A stretch of 64,000 nucleotides of DNA from Sphingobium indicum BiD32 (GCF_000382885.1 NZ_CAVK010000123.1:1-64000); one strand, 5' to 3'; positions 47,065-56,081 are shown, counted from the stretch's first letter. Program-made: numbers and translations. The notes: generated from the sequence alone by a model not told the origin.

Positions 47065-48852
47065 TCAATAGAAGCGGATATTGTCGATGCTCAGCCACAG
47101 ATATTGTCCCGCCGGGCGGGTGCCGCCAATCTCGACCTGGGTTATGCCATCGGGCGTGAAGGCAGCGCCGGTCGCGCCCCGGCCGGTGATCGGCGTGAAG
47201 GCGGTGAAGGGCAGTTGCGCCGTGGTCCAGGCATCGGTCCCGCTCACACGCGCTTCCCATGCCCCCTCCAGCCCGTTGATCCGCACGATGAAGTCGCCAG
47301 CGCCCTTGATGTCGAACGTCACCCCCTTGTACATCGCGATCTTGACCGGCGTCACCGATCCGCGCGTCAGCGGCACGATGACACCCGCATAGGCATTGTT
47401 CTTGATCGACATCTTCGCCGAGAGCGACAGCATCTTGCCGCCCTCGTCGCGTGGTACGATCTGCGTGATTTCCACCGTCCGGTCGAGCCCGCCGTCGGGA
47501 TTTTCCAGGCGCACCGTGTCGAGCGTGGACCGCTTGTCGGGTCGCTCGAAATCGTCGATCAGCGCGGGCACCGTGACGGAGGGGAGATATTTGGCGGCGT
47601 TGCCGACCGGCAGCGGCGGCGCGCCCGGCCCACTCATCAGCTTGCCGTCGATCAGAACCTGCGCGGTCTTGTACAGATCGGTGATGGTCGTCCAGGGCGT
47701 CCCGTCGATCAGGACGATATCGGCGCGCTTGCCGACAGCGATTGTGCCTCTGTCGCCGTCGATGCGCAGCACCTTGGCGCTGTTCCGGGTGCCTGCGACC
47801 AGCGCCTCGCTCGGCGTCATGCCCGCTTTCACCAGCAATTCCATCTCGTGCAGCGTGGAACGCCCATGCGGGGTGCCGGGCATGCCCGCATCTGTGCCCA
47901 CGGCAATCATCACGCCCGCATCGTGCAGCGCCTTCACATTGCCCAGCGCATAGCCGAAATTGACGAGCGACCGCTTGTATCGGGGATCGTCCGTGGTGAC
48001 GGGTGTATCGCGCGGCTTGTAGGGATCATAGACCGCCAGCGTCGGTGCCATCGCCATGCCCGTCGCCTTGATCGCGGCGACTTCCTCTGCCGTGATCGGG
48101 CGATCCTGCATCCCGTGGGCCAGCGAATCCACCCCGCCGCGCGCTGCAACCAGGCCGCGTTCCACCGTCACCGTATGGGTCACGACCGGCCAGTTGCGCT
48201 TGTGCGCCTCGTCCGAAATGGCGCGCAGCGTCCACTGGTCCATGCTGGTGTTGTCGGGCGAACTGCCATAGCGCCAGCCGTCGGCAAAGGCCTTGATAAG
48301 ATCGGGTTGATAGGCGTCGAGCGACTTGATCGCCGTGGCCCCGCCTTCGGCGGTGCTGACGCGGATCGTGGTGTTCGCGTCGCCCCAGTCGGCACCATGG
48401 CCGCCCGGCGTACTCAGCCGCGCGGCGAACGCCACATGGGGCGTCGCCAGCGTCTTGAGCCACGCACGGCGGGGCGCATAGGCTTCGGGCTGCTGGTGGA
48501 AATCGGTCACGGTCGTCACGCCCGACTGCACATAGGCCGTCGCGATCTGCGGCGTGGTGGCGGGGAAGCCGCCGGGTGTCCAATGGACATGCACGTCGAT
48601 GAAACCCGGCAGGACCGCCTTGCCCCTGGCGTTGATGACCTTCGCCCCCCGGGGTACGGCCACATCCTTGCCCACCGCAACGATGCGGTCGCCCTCGATC
48701 AGGATCGTGGCGGGCATCGGTGCCGCGCCGGTGCCGTCGAACAGCATGCCGCCCACGATCGCAGTCATGGTGCCGCCCGTCTGCGCGGGAACCGAGCCGA
48801 GCGGCAGCGTGAGCGCTGACAACAGCAGCGCCGCGAGGAAATGTTTGCGCAT
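47065..48852 (-). CDS. Secreted amidohydrolase fused to a CIA30-like domain
   Basis: This is a 595-residue exported amidohydrolase. The metal ligands are intact: HxH in DVHVHWTP, His in VVTHTVTVE, His in SLAHGM and Asp in VGTDAGMP. After residue ~435 comes a separate domain (LIDDFERPDKRS, FDIKGAGDFIVRI, WLSIDNIRFY) that matches the CIA30/galactose-binding-like jelly-roll fold. It likely hydrolyses a cyclic or amide substrate, perhaps held by the extra domain. A shared island promoter lies ~66 bases upstream. The M14 peptidase gene follows. Confidence 0.87.
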   Translation of the reverse strand: MRKHFLAALLLSALTLPLGSVPAQTGGTMTAIVGGMLFDGTGAAPMPATILIEGDRIVAVGKDVAVPRGAKVINARGKAVLPGFIDVHVHWTPGGFPATTPQIATAYVQSGVTTVTDFHQQPEAYAPRRAWLKTLATPHVAFAARLSTPGGHGADWGDANTTIRVSTAEGGATAIKSLDAYQPDLIKAFADGWRYGSSPDNTSMDQWTLRAISDEAHKRNWPVVTHTVTVERGLVAARGGVDSLAHGMQDRPITAEEVAAIKATGMAMAPTLAVYDPYKPRDTPVTTDDPRYKRSLVNFGYALGNVKALHDAGVMIAVGTDAGMPGTPHGRSTLHEMELLVKAGMTPSEALVAGTRNSAKVLRIDGDRGTIAVGKRADIVLIDGTPWTTITDLYKTAQVLIDGKLMSGPGAPPLPVGNAAKYLPSVTVPALIDDFERPDKRSTLDTVRLENPDGGLDRTVEITQIVPRDEGGKMLSLSAKMSIKNNAYAGVIVPLTRGSVTPVKIAMYKGVTFDIKGAGDFIVRINGLEGAWEARVSGTDAWTTAQLPFTAFTPITGRGATGAAFTPDGITQVEIGGTRPAGQYLWLSIDNIRFY

Positions 48853-48917
48853 GAAGAAGATGCCCCCTTTGTCCCTATGGCCGGACGGAACAGTCCCCAG
48901 GCCTTGTCATCTTCTAG

Positions 48918-48944
48918 AGACGCAGCAACCGCCAACTCCCTCCC
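48918..48944 (-). promoter_or_regulatory. Putative ECF-sigma promoter for the 48.9-kb amidohydrolase operon
   Basis: On the minus strand, GGGAGG (48,944-48,939), 16 bases, then CGTCT (48,922-48,918), again with GCTG before CGTC. The site lies 66 bases upstream of the amidohydrolase start. Confidence 0.6.
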
Positions 48945-48989
48945 AACAAAGGCCGATCCATCACGCAGCGATCCATTTCGGACAAATCC

Positions 48990-50855
48990 TCAATAGCCCA
49001 CGCCATAGCCCATGCGCCGGGGGTCGGACCCACCCATGCGCGCGCCCGACGGATCGGCCAATATCCCCTGGATGCTGCCGATCGCATAGGGACCGACCCG
49101 CTCGATTCTGTGGCCCATGCCGCTCAGCGCGCCAATCATAGCATCGGAATAGCGCCCTTCCATCTGCACTGTAATCGCAGCGCCGGGCTTGTAGAAATTG
49201 GGATCGGCCTCGACCGCAAAGCGCGGTGCCTCGATCGCCGCCTGGATCGGCATGCCACGGTCGATCACGTTCACCAGGAACTGGAACTGGGTCTGGCCGA
49301 TGGTTTCGCCGCCCGGCGAACCGAACACCATCCTGAACCGTCCCTTGTCGAGGATGATCGTGGGACCGTTGCCCAGCAGCGCCTTCTTGCCCGGCGCGAT
49401 CCTGTTGGGATGGCCAACATAGGGTGCTGACGATCCCAGCCGCAGGCCGTTATTGCAAAGCAGGCCCGTGTCCCCCATCACGACGAAAGTGCCGAAGCCG
49501 CCGCCCACGGTGGTCGTCACCGCGATCGCGTTGCCATCCTCGTCCACCACCGACAGGCTGGTCGTATCGCCGCCGCGCGTATGATCGTCGCCGCGCATCG
49601 CGAACATTGGGGGCTGACGATCGAACATCCCTGCCTGGAACCGCGTCGCATCGCCAGCTGTCGGATAGGCCATCGCCCGCGCCCGGTCGATCAGCTTGCG
49701 CCGCTCGGCCGCGAACCGCTTGGATAGCAGACCTTCGACCGGCACCTGGGCGAAGGACGGGTCGGCGGCATAGTGATAGACATCGGCCTTGGCGACCTTG
49801 AACGTCTCGATCAGCAGATGAGTCAGGTCCGGGCCGTCGGCGGGCAGGGTGGATATGTCCCATCCCTCCAGCAGGTTGAGCGCCTCGCACAATTCCAGTC
49901 CCGTGCGCGACGTCAGCGGGCTGGAATAGACGTCCAGCCCGCGATAGTTGGTGCTGACGGGCTTGTCCCATTGCGGCTTGTACGCCTTCATGTCCGCCAG
50001 CCGCAGCCAGCCGCCGGTTGCCTCCGAAAAGCGCGCAAACTCCTGCGCCACCGGGCCGGTGTAGAACCAGTCATAGGCCGCATCCAGCGCCTTGCCATGG
50101 TCCGCGCCGCCCTTGCGCGCCTTCGTGTCGGCATCGGCCAGCGCCTGCAGGGTGCGGCCCAGCGGTTCGTTCATGAAGATGGAGCGCGGCGCGGGCGGCT
50201 GGCCGCCAGGCAGGAAGATCGCCGCGCTGGTGGGATAGAGCCGTAACGTCTTTTGCGCGCGGGTGATGAACATTGCGATCGACGGATCGAGCGGGTGGCC
50301 ATCGCGCGCATAGCCGATCGCAGGTTCCAGCAGCGTCGCGAGCGGCAACCGCCCGAACCGCTTGGCAAGCGCGATCCAGCCACCAAAGGCACCGGGCACC
50401 GCCACCGCCCTGGGGCCATGGTCCAGATCCTTGGGATCGCCGTCGGGATCAAGCAGCATGGGCGCGCCGCCGGTGAAGGCGAGCGAGGATATCTCTCCGC
50501 TCCGCTTGTGGAAACAGGTGGCAAAGCCGTTGCCCGCCGCGCTCGACGCCCAGGGTTCGACCACGTTCATGACCGCCATTGCCGCCACCGCCGCGTCGGC
50601 CGCGCTGCCGCCCTGCATCAGCATCCGCACCCCCGCCATCGACGCGAGCGGATGCCCCGCCGCCACGCCGCCATGCGGCATCGGCACCTCGATCCGGTGC
50701 GCGGGTACGGTCGCCAGGCCGGACCGTGGCGCATCGGGCGCTGCCTTGCCGGACTGCGCAATCGCGCCGAGGGGCAGGGTGGACAGTGCCGCGCCTGCAA
50801 GCCCTGCGGCGATGACCTCACGCCGGCCCAGCCCCTGGGAAATAGTCTCGCTCAT
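48990..50855 (-). CDS. Gamma-glutamyltransferase-fold Ntn hydrolase (atypical)
   Basis: This is a 621-residue exported protein with a twin-arginine-like signal (GRREVIAAGLAGAAL). The Ntn fold is supported by the autoprocessing site: catalytic Thr431 in GGDTTSLSVVDEDGN, where the usual TTH is TTS, and by GSPGGETIGQ. The loop that in classical enzymes reads DFREMAP, with the Arg that binds the gamma-glutamyl carboxylate, reads AFTGGAP here. It is therefore probably a related amidase, not a true gamma-glutamyltransferase. It is 102 bases downstream of the 54-kb receptor gene on the same strand. Confidence 0.8.
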   Translation of the reverse strand: MSETISQGLGRREVIAAGLAGAALSTLPLGAIAQSGKAAPDAPRSGLATVPAHRIEVPMPHGGVAAGHPLASMAGVRMLMQGGSAADAAVAAMAVMNVVEPWASSAAGNGFATCFHKRSGEISSLAFTGGAPMLLDPDGDPKDLDHGPRAVAVPGAFGGWIALAKRFGRLPLATLLEPAIGYARDGHPLDPSIAMFITRAQKTLRLYPTSAAIFLPGGQPPAPRSIFMNEPLGRTLQALADADTKARKGGADHGKALDAAYDWFYTGPVAQEFARFSEATGGWLRLADMKAYKPQWDKPVSTNYRGLDVYSSPLTSRTGLELCEALNLLEGWDISTLPADGPDLTHLLIETFKVAKADVYHYAADPSFAQVPVEGLLSKRFAAERRKLIDRARAMAYPTAGDATRFQAGMFDRQPPMFAMRGDDHTRGGDTTSLSVVDEDGNAIAVTTTVGGGFGTFVVMGDTGLLCNNGLRLGSSAPYVGHPNRIAPGKKALLGNGPTIILDKGRFRMVFGSPGGETIGQTQFQFLVNVIDRGMPIQAAIEAPRFAVEADPNFYKPGAAITVQMEGRYSDAMIGALSGMGHRIERVGPYAIGSIQGILADPSGARMGGSDPRRMGYGVGY

Positions 50856-50888
50856 GGGTCCGCTCCCTCACACCCGGTAAAATAATTA

Positions 50889-50947
50889 CCCCGGCAGGCG
50901 ACGAGGGTTGCTCCCGTCACCGGCCGGGGCGTTACCCCTTTTCGGGG
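50889..50947. terminator. Hairpins between receptor and GGT-like gene
   Basis: Two inverted repeats lie in the gap after the receptor stop: a short CCCC-TTTTC-GGGG stem (50,935-50,947) and an imperfect ~16-bp stem (50,889-50,929). Neither has a long T tract, so they may only weaken transcription into the next gene. Confidence 0.45.
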
Positions 50948-50957
50948 CGTGCGACCG

Positions 50958-53900
50958 TCAGAAGGACTTCTTGGCGCCGACATACCAGTAGCGCGCCTGC
51001 GGTGCGAACAGGGCGGACTGGTAACCGTTGTTGGAGAAGGGCGGGTTCTTGTCGAAAGCGTTACGAACGCCCAGCGTCAGGCTCGATCCCTTGAGCATGC
51101 CTTCGTTCTGGAAATTATAGGTCGCGTAGAAATTGACCGTGGTCAGCCCATCCACGACGAACCGATCGCCTTCCGTGTTGATGACATTGTTCATGTACGT
51201 GTCGCTGATGAACTGGGTGAAGGCACCAAGCTCGACCGGCCCGGACGAGAAGTTGAGGCTTCCCGAAATGCGCCAGCGCGGTTGGCCTTCGCGGCGAAGG
51301 ACGCTGCCGCCACCCTGGACCGCAACCAGCGGATTGATCGTCCCGTCGCCGCGGGCATCGATGATCGCCTGGGTGCTCGCGGCGGCGAGCACGTCATATT
51401 TGATGAGGCGGGCGGCGTTCAGGTTGAGCGAGAATCTGCCGATGCCCGTGCTCACCCGATATTCCAGGTTGAAGTCGATACCGTCGACCTGCACCGGCAA
51501 CAGATTCTCGAACGGTGCGACGACATATTGCAGCTCGCCCACCGCGGCGAGGCCGGTGCCCGCGACCAGCGCTTCGTCGGCGGCGGTCGGGGCCGCGCGC
51601 ACCACGCCGGGGTTGCTGCTGCCCTGGGTGCGCAACAGATAGTCGAGCGTCATCGAGTTCTGGAAATCGACCAGGCCGATCACATTCTTCTGCTTGATCC
51701 GCCAGCGATCGACGGTCAGCGTCACGTTGCCGAAGCCTTCGGGCAGCGGCGGGGAAAATACCGCGCCGAAGTTCCAGCTGGTCGATTCCTCCGGCTTGAG
51801 GTTCGGGTTGCCGCCACTCTGGCGCTGAACCGACAGGCTGCGGTTACAGGTTGCAAAGCTGGTTATGCGACCGGCTCGCAGATCGGCCTCGCACAACACA
51901 TAGTCGGTGCCGGTGCCCACGCGCACCAGCGTGTCGGTATTCACCACCTCCAGGTTCGGCGCGCGGAATCCCTGCGACCAGGAGCCGCGCAGACGGATGC
52001 CGTCCAGCAAGTCCCATGCGACTGCGACCTTGGGCTTCGCCACGCTACCGACATCGCTATATTTCTCGTAGCGGCCGGCGACCTGCACGTCGACCGACCG
52101 GAACATCGGAATGTTCATGTCGGGTGTGAAGAGCGGGATGGCGAGTTCGGCATAGGCCGAATAGACGTTGCGTTTGCCACGCACGTCGGGGCTGACCGAC
52201 GCACCGGCCAGATTGCTGTCATAGACGATGCCGGTGATGCTGTCGGTATATTTGGTCGATCCGTCCTGGTTCGTATCGCGATTATCATGATAGGTTTCGC
52301 GACGGATTTCCACGCCAGCCGCGACGCCGACATTGCCGCCGCCCCACAGGCCGATCAGTTCGGCATTGGAGAGCTTGAAGTCCCACAGGGCGAGCGATGT
52401 CCGGTTCTTGCGGACGCTGGTGATCCGCATGCTGTCCATGGTCGCCGGGTTGTTGACCGTGCAGTCGCCAAGCGAGGGGGTATCAACGCACCCGCCGTTG
52501 AACGGGTTGTAGGCATCGGACGTCGTCCGGTTGATCGCGGCCTGGATCAGGTTGCTGGAAATGCTCTGCATGCTGTCGCGCACGGTCGCCCAATTGTAGA
52601 GCGCGGCCGTGTCATAGTTCCAGGACCCGAAATTGCCCTTCAGGCCACCCAGGAAGCGATACTGGTAATTGACCACGTCCACGGGACGCGGGCCAACATC
52701 GACGAAGCTCAGCGCGCTGATCGTCACCGGCACGCCAGCGTCGGAGATGTTGAGGCCGGGCAGGCGGTTGGGCGATCCGACCGCGCCCAACGGGTTCCAA
52801 TAGGCACTGGCCGCCACGGTGATCGGCGTGGTGTTGAGCGATCCGCCCGGCCCGGTCAACGCATGGGTTTCACCCCGGTAGAAACCGGCCTCGCCATAGA
52901 GGGTCAGCGTATCATTGATGTCGAAATGAGCGGTGCTGAACAGGTTGATGCGGTTGATCGACGGTGTGGCTGTCAGCGACTTGTCCGACAGTGGCGTATT
53001 GTAGCGCAGGTTGGAATCGACAGTGGCCATCTCGGTCGTACCGTTGCCATCGTCGATACACACGCCGGCCGTGCTGGTCGCGACCCGGCAGCCGCTATTG
53101 CCGTCGGGCTGGACGTGGAACTGGCGCGATGCATTGGTGATCGGCGTGCCGTTGCTGGTGATGATGCCGCTGCCCGATGCGCGGAACGTGCCCCAGGGCG
53201 TGCTGTTGCTGGTGCCGTTGAAGGCGGCGACGCCCTCGAACGGCGTGCCGATCACTTCGGCGCGGCGATCGACGTCCGCAGTAAAATCCTGGTCGCTGAG
53301 ATATAGTTTCGTCTTGCGCGCATAGCCTGCGAAGAAGGTGATGTTGCCGCGATCCTCGGCAAAGTTGGCGCCCACAAAGCCGTTGGCCGAGAATTCGCGC
53401 AGGTTCGTGCCTTCCGCGCCGCCATATTGCATGTCGAACTTCGCGCCCGTGAAGTCCGATTTGAGAACATTGTTGATTACGCCTGCGACCGCATCCGATC
53501 CATAGAGCGCCGCCGCGCCATCGCGCAGCACCTCGACCCGCTCGATCGATCCCACCGGGATGGCGTTGGCGTTGTAGCTGAAGATCGGCACGCCCGAATC
53601 GATAGCGCCTGAGATCGACTGCGACGTCGGGTGCAGCACGGTGCGGCGGCCGTTGATGAGCAACAGGGTATTGCCCTGGCCCATGCCACGCAGGCTGATC
53701 GACGACACGTCGCCGCGCGCGGCATTGGGGCTGCCGCCGCCGATCGCCTGCTCGTTGAAGGCAGAGCCGCCCAATTGCGGGATGGAGCGGAACAGGTCGG
53801 CGCCCGACACGGCGGCCACGCCCCTGATCGTCTCTTCGCCTACGGTATTGACGGGGATGGCGCCGCTTGCCTTCAGCCCCTTGATCTGGCTTCCGATCAC

Positions 53901-54044
53901 GACGATTTCGGCCTGTGCCTCGTCGCCGGCCGCGTCCGCCAACGGCGGTTCCTGCGCCATGGCTGATGGAATCCCGGCCATCATCGCCAGGCTGATCGCC
54001 AGAATGCTGGCCGTTGCGCGCGTCTCGAACCGTACGGATTTCAT
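50958..54044 (-). CDS. TonB-dependent receptor without STN domain
   Basis: This is a 1,028-residue outer-membrane receptor starting MKSVRFETRA after an AGGGGACA site, with a signal peptide ending at SAMAQ. A TonB-box-like EIVVIGSQIK is at about 47-56, then the plug (INGRRTVLHP, VEVLRDGAAALYGSDAVAGVINN) and the barrel ending GAKKSF. It has no STN domain, so it transports but does not signal. The long form and plug resemble peptide-type receptors in sphingomonads and xanthomonads. A shared island promoter lies ~100 bases upstream. The open frame upstream of 54,044 is not part of it. Confidence 0.92.
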   Translation of the reverse strand: MKSVRFETRATASILAISLAMMAGIPSAMAQEPPLADAAGDEAQAEIVVIGSQIKGLKASGAIPVNTVGEETIRGVAAVSGADLFRSIPQLGGSAFNEQAIGGGSPNAARGDVSSISLRGMGQGNTLLLINGRRTVLHPTSQSISGAIDSGVPIFSYNANAIPVGSIERVEVLRDGAAALYGSDAVAGVINNVLKSDFTGAKFDMQYGGAEGTNLREFSANGFVGANFAEDRGNITFFAGYARKTKLYLSDQDFTADVDRRAEVIGTPFEGVAAFNGTSNSTPWGTFRASGSGIITSNGTPITNASRQFHVQPDGNSGCRVATSTAGVCIDDGNGTTEMATVDSNLRYNTPLSDKSLTATPSINRINLFSTAHFDINDTLTLYGEAGFYRGETHALTGPGGSLNTTPITVAASAYWNPLGAVGSPNRLPGLNISDAGVPVTISALSFVDVGPRPVDVVNYQYRFLGGLKGNFGSWNYDTAALYNWATVRDSMQSISSNLIQAAINRTTSDAYNPFNGGCVDTPSLGDCTVNNPATMDSMRITSVRKNRTSLALWDFKLSNAELIGLWGGGNVGVAAGVEIRRETYHDNRDTNQDGSTKYTDSITGIVYDSNLAGASVSPDVRGKRNVYSAYAELAIPLFTPDMNIPMFRSVDVQVAGRYEKYSDVGSVAKPKVAVAWDLLDGIRLRGSWSQGFRAPNLEVVNTDTLVRVGTGTDYVLCEADLRAGRITSFATCNRSLSVQRQSGGNPNLKPEESTSWNFGAVFSPPLPEGFGNVTLTVDRWRIKQKNVIGLVDFQNSMTLDYLLRTQGSSNPGVVRAAPTAADEALVAGTGLAAVGELQYVVAPFENLLPVQVDGIDFNLEYRVSTGIGRFSLNLNAARLIKYDVLAAASTQAIIDARGDGTINPLVAVQGGGSVLRREGQPRWRISGSLNFSSGPVELGAFTQFISDTYMNNVINTEGDRFVVDGLTTVNFYATYNFQNEGMLKGSSLTLGVRNAFDKNPPFSNNGYQSALFAPQARYWYVGAKKSF

Positions 54045-54143
54045 GGATATGTCCCCTGTGTGCAGCGCCCCCGGCTGATGCCGTGGGGCCGATCTGCCTT
54101 CCCTCCTCTCCGTCTGATGCGTGTCAGCCTTCTTCACTGCTAT

Positions 54144-54170
54144 TGACGTGGGCTGCGGCATTCCCCTCCG
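54144..54170 (-). promoter_or_regulatory. Putative ECF-sigma promoter for the 54-kb receptor
   Basis: On the minus strand, CGGAGG (54,170-54,165) preceded by a T7 run, 16 bases, then CGTCA (54,148-54,144). It matches the layout at the other island promoters but lacks the GCTG before CGTC. The start codon is ~100 bases downstream. Confidence 0.55.
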
Positions 54171-54205
54171 AAAAAAATGACAAATTCCTTTCAGTCAGGG
54201 GAATG

Positions 54206-54233
54206 CGGCGCCGGTCGTGCGGGACCGGCGCCG
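54206..54233. terminator. GC-rich hairpin after the GGT-like gene
   Basis: A perfect 11-bp stem (54,206-54,216 with 54,223-54,233) lies 8 bases beyond the stop of the minus-strand GGT-like gene. It has no T tract, so termination is likely but not strongly supported. Confidence 0.5.
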
Positions 54234-54240
54234 TTCCTGC

Positions 54241-55992
54241 TCATTCCACGCCCTTGGCCAGCGCGTCGGGCCGCCGCGTGTCGGCCGCGCCCAGGAATTT
54301 TTCGCCCTCGACCATGATCGACTGGGTGCTGCCCATCGTGTCGGACAGCCGCACCTTGTGCCCCTTGGCTTCCAGCAGCGGCTTGAGGTCGGGCGAGAAG
54401 CCTTCTTCCAGCTCCAGAGGATCGTCCGCGCTCGACTGGTGGATACGCGGCCGCTCGGCGGCTTCGGCGATGTTGAGGCCATGGTCGATCGTGTTGACCA
54501 GCACCTGGGTCATCGCCGAGATGATGTAGCCGCCGCCCGGCGACCCCGTCACCAGCCACGGCTTCTTGTCCTTGAACACGATCAGCGGGGTAATGGTCGA
54601 TCCCAGCCGCTTGCCCGGCGCGGGCCAGTTCGCTTCTCTGCCCTTCTCCCGACCCCAGTTGAAGTTGCCCAGCGAATTGTTGAGCAGCACGCCCGTGCCT
54701 TGCGGCACGACATGCGCGCCGTAGGATGCGGTCAGCGTATAGGTGTTGCTCACCGCATTGCCATATTTGTCGGCGACCGAATAATGGGTCGTGTCCGGGC
54801 TTTCGTGGGGATAGGGATTGCCGTCGGGCAGGTTGGCGCCATTGAGCGAGGCGGTGGGCGAAATCAGCTTCACCCGTTCGTCCGCATAGGCTTTGCTGGC
54901 GATGCCCTTGGCTGGTGTTTTCCAGTCGGGCAGGCCGCCGATCAGCCGCCGGTCGGACCCGGCAACCTTCATCGCTTCCGACATGATGTGCAGACCCTGC
55001 ACGCTGCCCCAGCCATAATCCTTCATCGGAAAATGTTCGAGCAGGTTCATGATCTCCGCCAGCGTCGCGCCCGACGATGTCGGCGGCATGAAGGCGATGT
55101 CGTGGCCGCGATAGCTGCCCCAGATCGGCTCCAATATCTCGACCTTGAAGTCGGCCAGGTCCTGCTCGTCGACGATGCCGCCGCCGCTGCGGATGCCCGC
55201 GACCATTTTCTGGGCGAGGGGCCCCTTATAGAAGCCGTCGCGTCCGCGTGCCGCCACCTGCTTCAGGCTCCAGGCGAGATCGGGCTGCTTGAAGATGTCG
55301 CCGGGCTTGTAGGCGGAGCCGTCGCGCTTGAAAAAGGCCTTGGTCGCGCCTGGATCCTTCATCATCACTTCGCGTCGGCCAGCCGTGGCTTCCGCCTCGC
55401 CGTCGCTCAGCCGATAGCCCTGCGCCGCCAGCCGGATCGCCGGTTCGACCAGCTTCTTCCAGGGCAAGGAGCCGAACATGCGATGCGCTTCCCACATGCC
55501 CGCGACCGTGCCTGGCACCGCGACATTCTGGAAGGTCATGGATTTGGACCGGTCGAACTTGCCGTCTGGGCCGAGCAGCAGGCCGGGCGTGGTCGCGCGC
55601 GGCGCCGTGCCATAATAGTTGATGGTGATGGTCTTTGCAGGCTTGCCGTCCTTGGCCGCTATGTGGATCACCATATAGCCGCCGCCGCCGATATTGCCGG
55701 CGCGGGGCAGGGTGACGGCCTCGGCAAAGGCGACCGCGATCGTCGCATCGACGGCATTGCCGCCCTGGCGCAGGATTTCTACGCCGACATCGGTGGCGGG
55801 CGCGCTCTGGCTCGCCACCATGCCCTTGCGGCCGATGACGGGTCCATGAATCTGGCTGTAATTGACGATGTCACCGCCGCTGCCCCGCTCTTGCGGTGGT
55901 GCCACCGGCAACTGTGCCTGACCCATGGTCGCGCTGGCCATCAGGCTGACGATGACGGCATAGGAAATCATGTTGGATGGTCTGTAGTGCAT
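54241..55992 (-). CDS. Gamma-glutamyltransferase-family Ntn hydrolase
   Basis: This is a 583-residue exported protein starting MHYRPSN after AGGGGAATG. The nucleophile is Thr401 in SPDTTHYSVADKYGN, the normal TTH form, and GSPGGGYI follows. The N-terminal part has PRAGNIGGGGYMV. The loop that should read DFREMAP, with the Arg that binds the gamma-glutamyl carboxylate, reads NYYGTAP, so substrate choice may differ. It lies upstream of the 54-kb receptor on the same strand with a shared-type promoter at 56,055. It probably hydrolyses amide or gamma-linked peptides in the periplasm. Confidence 0.85.
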   Translation of the reverse strand: MHYRPSNMISYAVIVSLMASATMGQAQLPVAPPQERGSGGDIVNYSQIHGPVIGRKGMVASQSAPATDVGVEILRQGGNAVDATIAVAFAEAVTLPRAGNIGGGGYMVIHIAAKDGKPAKTITINYYGTAPRATTPGLLLGPDGKFDRSKSMTFQNVAVPGTVAGMWEAHRMFGSLPWKKLVEPAIRLAAQGYRLSDGEAEATAGRREVMMKDPGATKAFFKRDGSAYKPGDIFKQPDLAWSLKQVAARGRDGFYKGPLAQKMVAGIRSGGGIVDEQDLADFKVEILEPIWGSYRGHDIAFMPPTSSGATLAEIMNLLEHFPMKDYGWGSVQGLHIMSEAMKVAGSDRRLIGGLPDWKTPAKGIASKAYADERVKLISPTASLNGANLPDGNPYPHESPDTTHYSVADKYGNAVSNTYTLTASYGAHVVPQGTGVLLNNSLGNFNWGREKGREANWPAPGKRLGSTITPLIVFKDKKPWLVTGSPGGGYIISAMTQVLVNTIDHGLNIAEAAERPRIHQSSADDPLELEEGFSPDLKPLLEAKGHKVRLSDTMGSTQSIMVEGEKFLGAADTRRPDALAKGVE

Positions 55993-56054
55993 CTCATTCC
56001 CCTGTTTCGCGGGAAGCCGGCACGATTCACATGCTTCCGCCACTCAAAGGTCAA

Positions 56055-56081
56055 AGACGCAGCACTCGCGGACAACCCCAC
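56055..56081 (-). promoter_or_regulatory. Putative ECF-sigma promoter for the 56-kb GGT-like gene
   Basis: On the minus strand, GTGGGG (56,081-56,076), 16 bases, then CGTCT (56,059-56,055), with GCTG directly before CGTC. The site lies 63 bases upstream of the start codon. Confidence 0.58.
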
